Positions 1 through 11,969 of a DNA stretch of 64,000 nt are shown piece after piece. The DNA is taken from the NCBI GenBank assembly GCA_964057225.1, contig OZ059900.1, forward strand, positions 15,205,638 to 15,269,637, given 5' to 3'. Position numbers and translations under genes: made by a program. Source of the stretch: Auanema rhodensis (taxonomy: Eukaryota; Nematoda; Chromadorea; Rhabditida; Rhabditidae). Each line of letters opens with the position of its first letter. The stretch's first letter is position 1. The notes under the pieces are model-generated. The model had not been told where the DNA came from. It did no database searches and worked only from the letters and a program-made list of their open reading frames with translations.

Positions 1-342
1 TTGTTCCTACAACGTCTAATTCCACTTTCACGACAAAAAAACCGGGGTTAGAGAATTAAGGAAATTAGCATATTCTGAGGGCACGCCCCTTATGGCTAAT
101 ATTGATTAAATCGATTTTTGTTCATATGAGTCGTCAAATGCAACGAATTTCAGCGTGTTACATACTAAAATGAAGCATTTCACATGCTGAACACTAGAAA
201 AATACAAAAACACAGTATTTCCCATGAGAAATATTTTATTATGCTGGAAAACCAGTTTTTGGAAATTTCGCTGTAAACAAGGTTTTGACTTACGATTTCA
301 TGTGTTCAAACTCATGCAATGTCAATGAAACCTAGCTCAAAA
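1..342. repeat. Reference satellite monomer (M1) and its internal landmarks
   Basis: Landmarks in the first full unit, which recur every 342 bp: an A7 run at 34-40; a variable CCGGGG or CAGGGG at 42-47; a GC-rich island GAGGGCACGCCCCTT at 77-91; a 10-bp dyad AAATCGATTT at 108-117; the GTCGT or GTAGT variant near 130-134; CAGCG or CATCG at 151-155; the GCATTTC or GCATTTT variant near 175-181; the TTTCCCATGAG or TTTCTCATGAG variant at 218-228; a GAAATTTC dyad at 262-269; and CAAACTC or CAAAGTC near 307-313. The start point is arbitrary, because a tandem array has no natural first base. M1 itself has a private GAGAATT where most units have GAAAATT. Confidence 0.95.
266..282 (+). other. CENP-B-box-like 17-mer, imperfect (example in M1)
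   Basis: TTTCGCTGTAAACAAGG keeps seven of the nine fixed positions of the core pattern NTTCGNNNNANNCGGGN known for the mammalian CENP-B box: TTCG, the central A, and the outer C and G of CGGG. The two middle G positions are A. It is present in nearly every monomer, but TTTTGCTG units (M44, M47, M61, M64) lose the TTCG. One such match in a 342-bp unit may be chance, so I treat it as a weak candidate only. Confidence 0.25.
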
Positions 343-557
343 TTGTTCCTACAACGTCTAGTTCCACTTTCACGACAAAAAAACCGGGGTTAGAAAATTA
401 AGGAAATTAGCATATTCTGAGGGCACGCCCCTTATGGCTAATATTGATTAAATCGATTTTTGTTCATATGAGTCGTCAAATGCAACGAATTTCAGCGTGT
501 TACATACTAAAATGAAGCATTTTACATGCTGAACACTAGAAAAATACAAAAACACAG

Positions 558-575
558 TATTTCTCATGAGAAATA
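558..575. other. 18-bp perfect palindrome in TTTCTCATG-type monomers (example in M2)
   Basis: TATTTCTCATGAGAAATA reads the same on both strands. It is perfect only in units with the CTC variant. The more common CCC variant leaves one mismatched pair in each arm comparison. The same site recurs in other CTC units such as M6, M8, M13, M44, M51 and M99. Whether it binds a protein or forms a cruciform cannot be told from sequence. Confidence 0.85.
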
Positions 576-2052
576 TTTTATTATGCTGGAAAACCAGTTT
601 TTGGAAATTTCGCTGTAAACAAGGTTTTGACTTACGATTTCATGTGTTCAAACTCATGCAATGTCAATGAAACCTAGCTCAAAATTGTTTGTACAACGTC
701 TAGTTCCACTTTCACGACAAAAAAACAGGGGTTAGAAAATTAAGGAAATTAGCATATTCTGAGGGCACGCCCCTTATGGCTAATATTGATTAAATCGATT
801 TTTGTTCATATGAGTAGTCAAATGCAACGAATTTCAGCGTGTTACATACTAAAATGAAGCATTTTACATGCTGAACACTAGAAAAATACAAAAACACAGT
901 ATTTCCCATGAGAAATATTTTATTATGCTGGAAAACCAGTTTTTGGAAATTTCGCTGTAAACAAGGTTTTGACTTACGATTTCATGTGTTCAAACTCATG
1001 CAATGTCAATGAAACCTAGCTCAAAATTGTTCCTACAACGTCTAATTCCACTTTCACGACAAAAAAACCGGGGTTAGAAAATTAAGGAAATTAGCATATT
1101 CTGAGGGCACGCCCCTTATGGCTAATATTGATTAATTCGATTTTTGTTCATATGAGTCGTCAAATGCAACGAATTTCAGCGTGTTACATACTAAAATGAA
1201 GCATTTCACATGCTGAACACTAGAAAAATACAAAAACACAGTATTTCCCATGAGAAATATTTTATTATGCTGGAAAACCAGTTTTTGGAAATTTCGCTGT
1301 AAACAAGGTTTTGACTTACGATTTCATGTGTTCAAACTCATGCAATGTCAATGAAACCTAGCTCAAAATTGTTCCTACAACGTCTAGTTCCACTTTCACG
1401 ACAAAAAAACAGGGGTTAGAAAATTAAGGAAATTAGCATATTCTGAGGGCACGCCCCTTATGGCTAATATTGATTAAATCGATTTTTGTTCATATGAGTC
1501 GTCAAATGCAACGAATTTCAGCGTGTTACATACTAAAATGAAGCATTTTACATGCTGAACACTAGAAAAATACAAAAACACAGTATTTCCCATGAGAAAT
1601 ATTTTATTATGCTGGAAAACCAGTTTTTGGAAATTTCGCTGTAAACAAGGTTTTGACTTACGATTTCATGTGTTCAAACTCATGCAATGTCAATGAAACC
1701 TAGCTCAAAATTGTTCCTACAACGTCTAGTTCCACTTTCACGACAAAAAAACAGGGGTTAGAAAATTAATGAAATTAGCATATTCTGAGGGCACGCCCCT
1801 TATGGCTAATATTGATTAAATCGATTTTTGTTCATATGAGTCGTCAAATGCAACGAATTTCATCGTGTTACATACTAAAATGAAGCATTTTACATGCTGA
1901 ACACTAGAAAAATACAAAAACACAGTATTTCTCATGAGAAATATTTTATTATGCTGGAAAACCAGTTTTTGGAAATTTCGCTGTAAACAAGGTTTTGACT
2001 TACGATTTCATGTGTTCAAACTCATGCAATGTCAATGAAACCTAGCTCAAAA

Positions 2053-5000
2053 TTGTTCCTACAACGTCTGTTTCCACTTTCACGACAAAAAAACAGGGGT
2101 TAGAAAATTAAGGAAATTAGCATATTCTGAGGGCACGCCCCTTATGGCTAATATTGATTAAATCGATTTTTGTTCATATGAGTCGTCAAATGCAACGAAT
2201 TTCAGCGTGTTACATACTAAAATGAAGCATTTCACATGCTGAACACTAGAAAAATACAAAAACACAGTATTTCCCATGAGAAATATTTTATTATGCTGGA
2301 AAACCAGTTTTTGGAAATTTCGCTGTAAACAAGGTTTTGACTTACGATTTCATGTGTTCAAACTCATGCAATGTCAATGAAACCTAGCTCAAAATTGTTC
2401 CTACAACGTCTAGTTCCACTTTCACGACAAAAAAACAGGGGTTAGAAAATTAAGGAAATTAGCATATTCTGAGGGCACGCCCCTTATGGCTAATATTGAT
2501 TAAATCGATTTTTGTTCATATGAGTCGTCAAATGCAACGAATTTCATCGTGTTACATACTAAAATGAAGCATTTTACATGCTGAACACTAGAAAAATACA
2601 AAAACACAGTATTTCTCATGAGAAATATTTTATTATGCTGGAAAACCAGTTTTTGGAAATTTCGCTGTAAACAAGGTTTTGACTTACGATTTCATGTGTT
2701 CAAACTCATGCAATGTCAATGAAACCTAGCTCAAAATTGTTTGTACAACGTCTAGTTCCACTTTCACGACAAAAAAACAGGGGTTAGAAAATTAAGGAAA
2801 TTAGCATATTCTGAGGGCACGCCCCTTATGGCTAATATTGATTAAATCGATTTTTGTTCATATGAGTAGTCAAATGCAACGAATTTCAGCGTGTTACATA
2901 CTAAAATGAAGCATTTTACATGCTGAACACTAGAAAAATACAAAAACACAGTATTTCTCATGAGAAATATTTTATTATGCTGGAAAACCAGTTTTTGGAA
3001 ATTTCGCTGTAAACAAGGTTTTGACTTACGATTTCATGTGTTCAAACTCATGCAATGTCAATGAAACCTAGCTCAAAATTGTTTGTACAACGTCTAGTTC
3101 CACTTTCACGACAAAAAAACAGGGGTTAGAAAATTAAGGAAATTAGCATATTCTGAGGGCACGCCCCTTATGGCTAATATTGATTAAATCGATTTTTGTT
3201 CATATGAGTAGTCAAATGCAACGAATTTCAGCGTGTTACATACTAAAATGAAGCATTTTACATGCTGAACACTAGAAAAATACAAAAACACAGTATTTCC
3301 CATGAGAAATATTTTATTATGCTGGAAAACCAGTTTTTGGAAATTTCGCTGTAAACAAGGTTTTGACTTACGATTTCATGTGTTCAAACTCATGCAATGT
3401 CAATGAAACCTAGCTCAAAATTGTTCCTACAACGTCTAATTCCACTTTCACGACAAAAAAACCGGGGTTAGAAAATTAAGGAAATTAGGATATTCTGAGG
3501 GCACGCCCCTTATGGCTAATATTGATTAAATCGATTTTTGTTCATATGAGTCGTCAAATGCAACGAATTTCAGCGTGTTACATACTAAAATGAAGCATTT
3601 CACATGCTGAACACTAGAAAAATACAAAAACACAGTATTTCCCATGAGAAATATTTTATTATGCTGGAAAACCAGTTTTTGGAAATTTCGCTGTAAACAA
3701 GGTTTTGACTTACGATTTCATGTGTTCAAACTCATGCAATGTCAATGAAACCTAGCTCAAAATTGTTCCTACAACGTCTAGTTCCACTTTCACGACAAAA
3801 AAACAGGGGTTAGAAAATTAAGGAAATTAGCATATTCTGAGGGCACGCCCCTTATGGCTAATATTGATTAAATCGATTTTTGTTCATATGAGTCGTCAAA
3901 TGCAACGAATTTCAGCGTGTTACATACTAAAATGAAGCATTTTACATGCTGAACACTAGAAAAATACAAAAACACAGTATTTCCCATGAGAAATATTTTA
4001 TTATGCTGGAAAACCAGTTTTTGGAAATTTCGCTGTAAACAAGGTTTTGACTTACGATTTCATGTGTTCAAACTCATGCAATGTCAATGAAACCTAGCTC
4101 AAAATTGTTCCTACAACGTCTAGTTCCACTTTCACGACAAAAAAACAGGGGTTAGAAAATTAATGAAATTAGCATATTCTGAGGGCACGCCCCTTATGGC
4201 TAATATTGATTAAATCGATTTTTGTTCATATGAGTCGTCAAATGCAACGAATTTCATCGTGTTACATACTAAAATGAAGCATTTTACATGCTGAACACTA
4301 GAAAAATACAAAAACACAGTATTTCTCATGAGAAATATTTTATTATGCTGGAAAACCAGTTTTTGGAAATTTCGCTGTAAACAAGGTTTTGACTTACGAT
4401 TTCATGTGTTCAAACTCATGCAATGTCAATGAAACCTAGCTCAAAATTGTTCCTACAACGTCTAGTTCCACTTTCACGACAAAAAAACAGGGGTTAGAAA
4501 ATTAAGGAAATTAGCATATTCTGAGGGCACGCCCCTTATGGCTAATATTGATTAAATCGATTTTTGTTCATATGAGTAGTCAAATGCAACGAATTTCAGC
4601 GTGTTACATACTAAAATGAAGCATTTTACATGCTGAACACTAGAAAAATACAAAAACACAGTATTTCCCATGAGAAATATTTTATTATGCTGGAAAACCA
4701 GTTTTTGGAAATTTCGCTGTAAACAAGGTTTTGACTTACGATTTCATGTGTTCAAACTCATGCAATGTCAATGAAACCTAGCTCAAAATTGTTCCTACAA
4801 CGTCTAATTCCACTTTCACGACAAAAAAACCGGGGTTAGAAAATTAAGGAAATTAGCATATTCTGAGGGCACGCCCCTTATGGCTAATATTGATTAAATC
4901 GATTTTTGTTCATATGAGTCGTCAAATGCAACGAATTTCAGCGTGTTACATACTAAAATGAAGCATTTTACATGCTGAACACTATAAAAATACAAAAACA

Positions 5001-6156
5001 CAGTATTTCCCATGAGAAATATTTTATTATGCTGGAAAACCAGTTTTTGGAAATTTCGCTGTAAACAAGGTTTTGACTTACGATTTCATGCGTTCAAACT
5101 CATGCAATGTCAATGAAACCTAGCTCAAAATTGTTCCTACAACGTCTAATTCCACTTTCACGACAAAAAAACAGGGGTTAGAAAATTAAGGAAATTAGCA
5201 TATTCTGAGGGCACGCCCCTTATGGCTAATATTGATTAAATCGATTTTTGTTCATATGAGTCGTCAAATGCAACGAATTTCAGCGTGTTACATACTAAAA
5301 TGAAGCATTTTACATGCTGAACACTAGAAAAATACAAAAACACAGTATTTCCCATGAGAAATATTTTATTATGCTGGAAAACCAGTTTTTGGAAATTTCG
5401 CTGTAAACAAGGTTTTGACTTACGATTTCATGTGTTCAAACTCATGCAATGTCAATGAAACCTAGCTCAAAATTGTTCCCACAACGTCTAGTTCCACTTT
5501 CACGACAAAAAAACAGGGGTTAGAAAATTAAGGAAATTAGCATATTCTGAGGGCACGCCCCTTATGGCTAATATTGATTAAATCGATTTTTGTTCATATG
5601 AGTCGTCAAATGCAACGAATTTCAGCGTGTTACATACTAAAATGAAACATTTTACATGCTGAACACTAGAAAAATACAAAAACACAGTATTTCCCATGAG
5701 AAATATTTTATTATGCTGGAAAACCAGTTTTTGGAAATTTCGCTGTAAACAAGGTTTTGACTTACGATTTCATGTGTTCAAACTCATGCAATGTCAATGA
5801 AACCTAGCTCAAAATTGTTCCTACAACGTCTAATTCCACTTTCACGACAAAAAAACCGGGGTTAGAAAATTAAGGAAATTAGCATATTCTGAGGGCACGC
5901 CCCTTATGGCTAATATTGATTAAATCGATTTTTGTTCATATGAGTCGTCAAATGCAACGAATTTCAGCGTGTTACATACTAAAATGAAGCATTTCACATG
6001 CTGAACACTAGAAAAATACAAAAACACAGTATTTCCCATGAGAAATATTTTATTATGCTGGAAAACCAGTTTTTGGAAATTTCGCTGTAAACAAGGTTTT
6101 GACTTACGATTTCATGTGTTCAAACTCATGCAATGTCAATGAAACCTAGCTCAAAA
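2053..6156. repeat. Twelve-monomer block, copy 1 (M7-M18), matches 39330-43433
   Basis: Twelve consecutive monomers, 4104 bp, show the same marker order as M116-M127, at a constant offset of 37277 bp. Shared markers in order: GTCTGTTT (M7); CATCG without TAATG (M8); a TTTGTAC/GTAGT pair (M9, M10); AATT/CCGG (M11); TAATG plus CATCG (M13); ACTATAAA plus CATGCGTTC (M15); TTCCCAC plus AAACATTTT (M17). Differences are single private changes, such as TTAGGATATT in M11. The offset is not an exact multiple of 342 because one-base deletions lie between the copies. Confidence 0.88.
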
Positions 6157-7866
6157 TTGTTCCTACAACGTCTAGTTCCACTTTCACGACAAAAAAACAG
6201 GGGTTAGAAAATTAAGGAAATTAGCATATTCTGAGGGCACGCCCCTTATGGCTAATATTGATTAAATCGATTTTTGTTCATATGAGTCGTCAAATGCAAC
6301 GAATTTCAGCGTGTTACATACTAAAATGAAGCATTTTACATGCTGAACACTAGAAAAATACAAAAACACAGTATTTCCCATGAGAAATATTTTATTATGC
6401 TGGAAAACCAGTTTTTGGAAATTTCGCTGTAAACAAGGTTTTGACTTACGATTTCATGTGTTCAAACTCATGCAATGTCAATGAAACCTAGCTCAAAATT
6501 GTTCCCACAACGTCTAGTTCCACTTTCACGACAAAAAAACAGGGGTTAGAAAATTAAGGAAATTAGCATATTCTGAGGGCACGCCCCTTATGGCTAATAT
6601 TGATTAAATCGATTTTTGTTCATATGAGTCGTCAAATGCAACGAATTTCAGCGTGTTACATACTAAAATGAAGCATTTCACATGCTGAACACTAGAAAAA
6701 TACAAAAACACAGTATTTCCCATGAGAAATATTTTATTATGCTGGAAAACCAGTTTTTGGAAATTTCGCTGTAAACAAGGTTTTGACTTACGATTTCATG
6801 TGTTCAAACTCATGCAATGTCAATGAAACCTAGCTCAAAATTGTTCCTACAACGTCTAGTTCCACTTTCACGACAAAAAAACAGGGGTTAGAAAATTAAG
6901 GAAATTAGCATATTCTGAGGGCACGCCCCTTATGGCTAATATTGATTAAATCGATTTTTGTTCATATGAGTAGTCAAATGCAACGAATTTCAGCGTGTTA
7001 CATACTAAAATGAAGCATTTCACATGCTGAACACTAGAAAAATACAAAAACACAGTATTTCCCATGAGAAATATTTTATTATGCTGGAAAACCAGTTTTT
7101 GGAAATTTCGCTGTAAACAAGGTTTTGACTTACGATTTCATGTGTTCAAACTCATGCAATGTCAATGAAACCTAGCTCAAAATTGTTCCTACAACGTCTA
7201 GTTCCACTTTCACGACAAAAAAACAGGGGTTAGAAAATTAAGGAAATTAGCATATTCTGAGGGCACGCCCCTTATGGCTAATATTGATTAAATCGATTTT
7301 TGTTCATATGAGTAGTCAAATGCAACGAATTTCAGCGTGTTACATACTAAAATGAAGCATTTTACATGCTGAACACTAGAAAAATACAAAAACACAGTAT
7401 TTCCCATGAGAAATATTTTATTATGCTGGAAAACCAGTTTTTGGAAATTTCGCTGTAAACAAGGTTTTGACTTACGATTTCATGTGTTCAAAGTCATGCA
7501 ATGTCAATGAAACCTAGCTCAAAATTGTTTGTACAACGTCTAGTTCCACTTTCACGACAAAAAAACAGGGGTTAGAAAATTAAGGAAATTAGCATATTCT
7601 GAGGGCACGCCCCTTATGGCTAATATTGATTAAATCGATTTTTGTTTATATGAGTAGTCAAATGCAACGAATTTCAGCGTGTTACATACTAAAATGAAGC
7701 ATTTTACATGCTGAACACTAGAAAAATACAAAAACACAGTATTTCCCATGAGAAATATTTTATTATGCTGGAAAACCAGTTTTTGGAAATTTCGCTGTAA
7801 ACAAGGTTTTGACTTACGATTTCATGTGTTCAAAGTCATGCAATGTCAATGAAACCTAGCTCAAAA

Positions 7867-10800
7867 TTGTTCCTACAACGTCTAGTTCCACTTTCACGAC
7901 AAAAAAACAGGGGTTAGAAAATTAAGGAAATTAGCATATTCTGAGGGCACGCCCCTTATGGCTAATATTGATTAAATCGATTTTTGTTCATATGAGTAGT
8001 CAAATGCAACGAATTTCAGCGTGTTACATACTAAAATGAAGCATTTCACATGCTGAACACTAGAAAAATACAAAAACACAGTATTTCCCATGAGAAATAT
8101 TTTATTATGCTGGAAAACCAGTTTTTGGAAATTTCGCTGTAAACAAGGTTTTGACTTACGATTTCATGTGTTCAAACTCATGCAATGTCAATGAAACCTA
8201 GCTCAAAATTGTTCCTACAACGTCTAGTTCCACTTTCACGACAAAAAAACAGGGGTTAGAAAATTAAGGAAATTAGCATATTCTGAGGGCACGCCCCTTA
8301 TGGCTAATATTGATTAAATCGATTTTTGTTCATATGAGTAGTCAAATGCAACGAATTTCAGCGTGTTACATACTAAAATGAAGCATTTTACATGCTGAAC
8401 ACTAGAAAAATACAAAAACACAGTATTTCCCATGAGAAATATTTTATTATGCTGGAAAACCAGTTTTTGGAAATTTCGCTGTAAACAAGGTTTTGACTTA
8501 CGATTTCATGTGTTCAAACTCATGCAATGTCAATGAAACCTAGCTCAAAATTGTTCCTACAACGTCTAGTTCCACTTTCACGACAAAAAAACCGGGGTTA
8601 GAAAATTAAGGAAATTAGCATATTCTGAGGGCACGCCCCTTATGGCTAATATTGATTAAATCGATTTTTGTTCATATGAGTCGTCAAATGCAACGAATTT
8701 CAGCGTGTTACATACTAAAATGAAGCATTTTACATGCTGAACACTAGAAAAAAACAAAAACACAGTATTTCTCATGAGAAATATTTTATTATGCTGGAAA
8801 ACCAGTTTTTGGAAATTTCGCTGTAAACAAGGTTTTGACTTACGATTTCATGTGTTCAAAGTCATGCAATGTCAATGAAACCTAGCTCAAAATTGTTTGT
8901 ACAACGTCTAGTTCCACTTTCACGACAAAAAAACAGGGGTTAGAAAATTAAGGAAATTAGCATATTCTGAGGGCACGCCCCTTATGGCTAATATTGATTA
9001 AATCGATTTTTGTTTATATGAGTAGTCAAATGCAACGAATTTCAGCGTGTTACATACTAAAATGAAGCATTTTACATGCTGAACACTAGAAAAATACAAA
9101 AACACAGTATTTCCCATGAGAAATATTTTATTATGCTGGAAAACCAGTTTTTGGAAATTTCGCTGTAAACAAGGTTTTGACTTACGATTTCATGTGTTCA
9201 AACTCATGCAATGTCAATGAAACCTAGCTCAAAATTGTTCCTACAACGTCTAATTCCACTTTCACGACAAAAAAACCGGGGTTAGAAAATTAAGGAAATT
9301 AGCATATTCTGAGGGCACGCCCCTTATGGCTAATATTGATTAAATCGATTTTTGTTCATATGAGTCGTCAAATGCAACGAATTTCAGCGTGTTACATACT
9401 AAAATGAAGCATTTCACATGCTGAACACTAGAAAAATACAAAAACACAGTATTTCCCATGAGAAATATTTTATTATGCTGGAAAACCAGTTTTTGGAAAT
9501 TTCGCTGTAAACAAGGTTTTGACTTACGATTTCATGTGTTCAAACTCATGCAATGTCAATGAAACCTAGCTCAAAATTGTTCCTACAACGTCTAGTTCCA
9601 CTTTCACGACAAAAAAACAGGGGTTAGAAAATTAAGGAAATTAGCATATTCTGAGGGCACGCCCCTTATGGCTAATATTGATTAAATCGATTTTTGTTCA
9701 TATGAGTAGTCAAATGCAACGAATTTCAGCGTGTTACATACTAAAATGAAGCATTTTACATGCTGAACACTAGAAAAATACAAAAACACAGTATTTCCCA
9801 TGAGAAATATTTTATTATGCTGGAAAACCAGTTTTTGGAAATTTCGCTGTAAACAAGGTTTTGACTTACGATTTCATGTGTTCAAACTCATGCAATGTCA
9901 ATGAAACCTAGCTCAAAATTGTTCCTACAACGTCTAATTCCACTTTCACGACAAAAAAACCGGGGTTAGAAAATTAAGGAAATTAGCATATTCTGAGGGC
10001 ACGCCCCTTATGGCTAATATTGATTAAATCGATTTTTGTTCATATGAGTCGTCAAATGCAACGAATTTCAGCGTGTTACATACTAAAATGAAGCATTTTA
10101 CATGCTGAACACTATAAAAATACAAAAACACAGTATTTCCCATGAGAAATATTTTATTATGCTGGAAAACCAGTTTTTGGAAATTTCGCTGTAAACAAGG
10201 TTTTGACTTACGATTTCATGCGTTCAAACTCATGCAATGTCAATGAAACCTAGCTCAAAATTGTTCCTACAACGTCTAATTCCACTTTCACGACAAAAAA
10301 ACAGGGGTTAGAAAATTAAGGAAATTAGCATATTCTGAGGGCACGCCCCTTATGGCTAATATTGATTAAATCGATTTTTGTTCATATGAGTCGTCAAATG
10401 CAACGAATTTCAGCGTGTTACATACTAAAATGAAGCATTTTACATGCTGAACACTAGAAAAATACAAAAACACAGTATTTCCCATGAGAAATATTTTATT
10501 ATGCTGGAAAACCAGTTTTTGGAAATTTCGCTGTAAACAAGGTTTTGACTTACGATTTCATGTGTTCAAACTCATGCAATGTCAATGAAACCTAGCTCAA
10601 AATTGTTCCTACAACGTCTAGTTCCACTTTCACGACAAAAAAACAGGGGTTAGAAAATTAAGGAAATTAGCATATTCTGAGGGCACGCCCCTTATGGCTA
10701 ATATTGATTAAATCGATTTTTGTTCATATGAGTCGTCAAATGCAACGAATTTCAGCGTGTTACATACTAAAATGAAACATTTTACATGCTGAACACTAGA

Positions 10801-11628
10801 AAAATACAAAAACACAGTATTTCCCATGAGAAATATTTTATTATGCTGGAAAACCAGTTTTTGGAAATTTCGCTGTAAACAAGGTTTTGACTTACGATTT
10901 CATGTGTTCAAACTCATGCAATGTCAATGAAACCTAGCTCAAAATTGTTCCTACAACGTCTAATTCCACTTTCACGACAAAAAAACCGGGGTTAGAAAAT
11001 TAAGGAAATTAGCATATTCTGAGGGCACGCCCCTTATGGCTAATATTGATTAAATCGATTTTTGTTCATATGAGTCGTCAAATGCAACGAATTTCAGCGT
11101 GTTACATACTAAAATGAAGCATTTCACATGCTGAACACTAGAAAAATACAAAAACACAGTATTTCTCATGAGAAATATTTTATTATGCTGGAAAACCAGT
11201 TTTTGGAAATTTCGCTGTAAACAAGGTTTTGACTTACGATTTCATGTGTTCAAACTCATGCAATGTCAATGAAACCTAGCTCAAAATTGTTCCTACAACG
11301 TCTAGTTCCACTTTCACGACAAAAAAACAGGGGTTAGAAAATTAAGGAAATTAGCATATTCTGAGGGCACGCCCCTTATGGCTAATATTGATTAAATCGA
11401 TTTTTGTTCATATGAGTAGTCAAATGCAACGAATTTCAGCGTGTTACATACTAAAATGAAGCATTTCACATGCTGAACACTAGAAAAATACAAAAACACA
11501 GTATTTCCCATGAGAAATATTTTATTATGCTGGAAAACCAGTTTTTGGAAATTTCGCTGTAAACAAGGTTTTGACTTACGATTTCATGTGTTCAAACTCA
11601 TGCAATGTCAATGAAACCTAGCTCAAAA
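7867..11628. repeat. Eleven-monomer block, copy 1 (M24-M34), matches 43776-47537
   Basis: Eleven monomers, 3762 bp, correspond to M129-M139 at an offset of 35909 bp. The strongest shared mark is in M26 and M131: the usual GAAAAATACAAAAA is changed to an all-A run followed by CAAAAA, together with CCGG and CAAAGTC. The copies differ at a few sites. M24 has CAGGGG where M129 has CCGGGG. M27 has TTTATATG where M132 has TTCATATG. M33 has TTTCTCATG where M138 has TTTCCCATG. Confidence 0.85.
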
Positions 11629-11969
11629 TTGTTCCTACAACGTCTAGTTCCACTTTCACGACAAAAAACAGGGGTTAGAAAATTAAGGAAATTAGCATAT
11701 TCTGAGGGCACGCCCCTTATGGCTAATATTGATTAAATCGATTTTTGTTCATATGAGTAGTCAAATGCAACGAATTTCAGCGTGTTACATACTAAAATGA
11801 AGCATTTTACATGCTGAACACTAGAAAAATACAAAAACACAGTATTTCCCATGAGAAATATTTTATTATGCTGGAAAACCAGTTTTTGGAAATTTCGCTG
11901 TAAACAAGGTTTTGACTTACGATTTCATGTGTTCAAACTCATGCAATGTCAATGAAACCTAGCTCAAAA
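9235..11969. repeat. Eight-monomer higher-order unit, copy 1 (2735 bp)
   Basis: M28-M35 form a unit repeated immediately downstream as M36-M43. Each copy is 2735 bp rather than 2736, because its eighth monomer has an A6 run (11663-11668) instead of A7. The two copies agree at every diagnostic site compared, including ACTATAAA/CATGCGTTC in the third monomer, AAACATTTT in the fifth and TTTCTCATG in the sixth. By markers, the identity extends a little upstream to just after the TTTATATG change of M27. This is a recent tandem duplication, probably by unequal crossover (inference). Confidence 0.92.

Noticed and set aside
41-52. G-quadruplex or telomere-like motif at CCGGGGTTAG/CAGGGGTTAG
   Set aside because: There is only one short G run per 342 bp, so four closely spaced runs are absent, and it is not a telomeric tandem repeat.
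77-91. Hairpin terminator at GGGCACGCCC
   Set aside because: The stem is only four base pairs around a two-base loop, with no adjacent U run and no gene upstream.
1-342. Primate alpha satellite, because 342 is twice 171
   Set aside because: Only the length agrees. The sequence does not resemble alpha satellite, and the two halves are at best weakly similar to each other.
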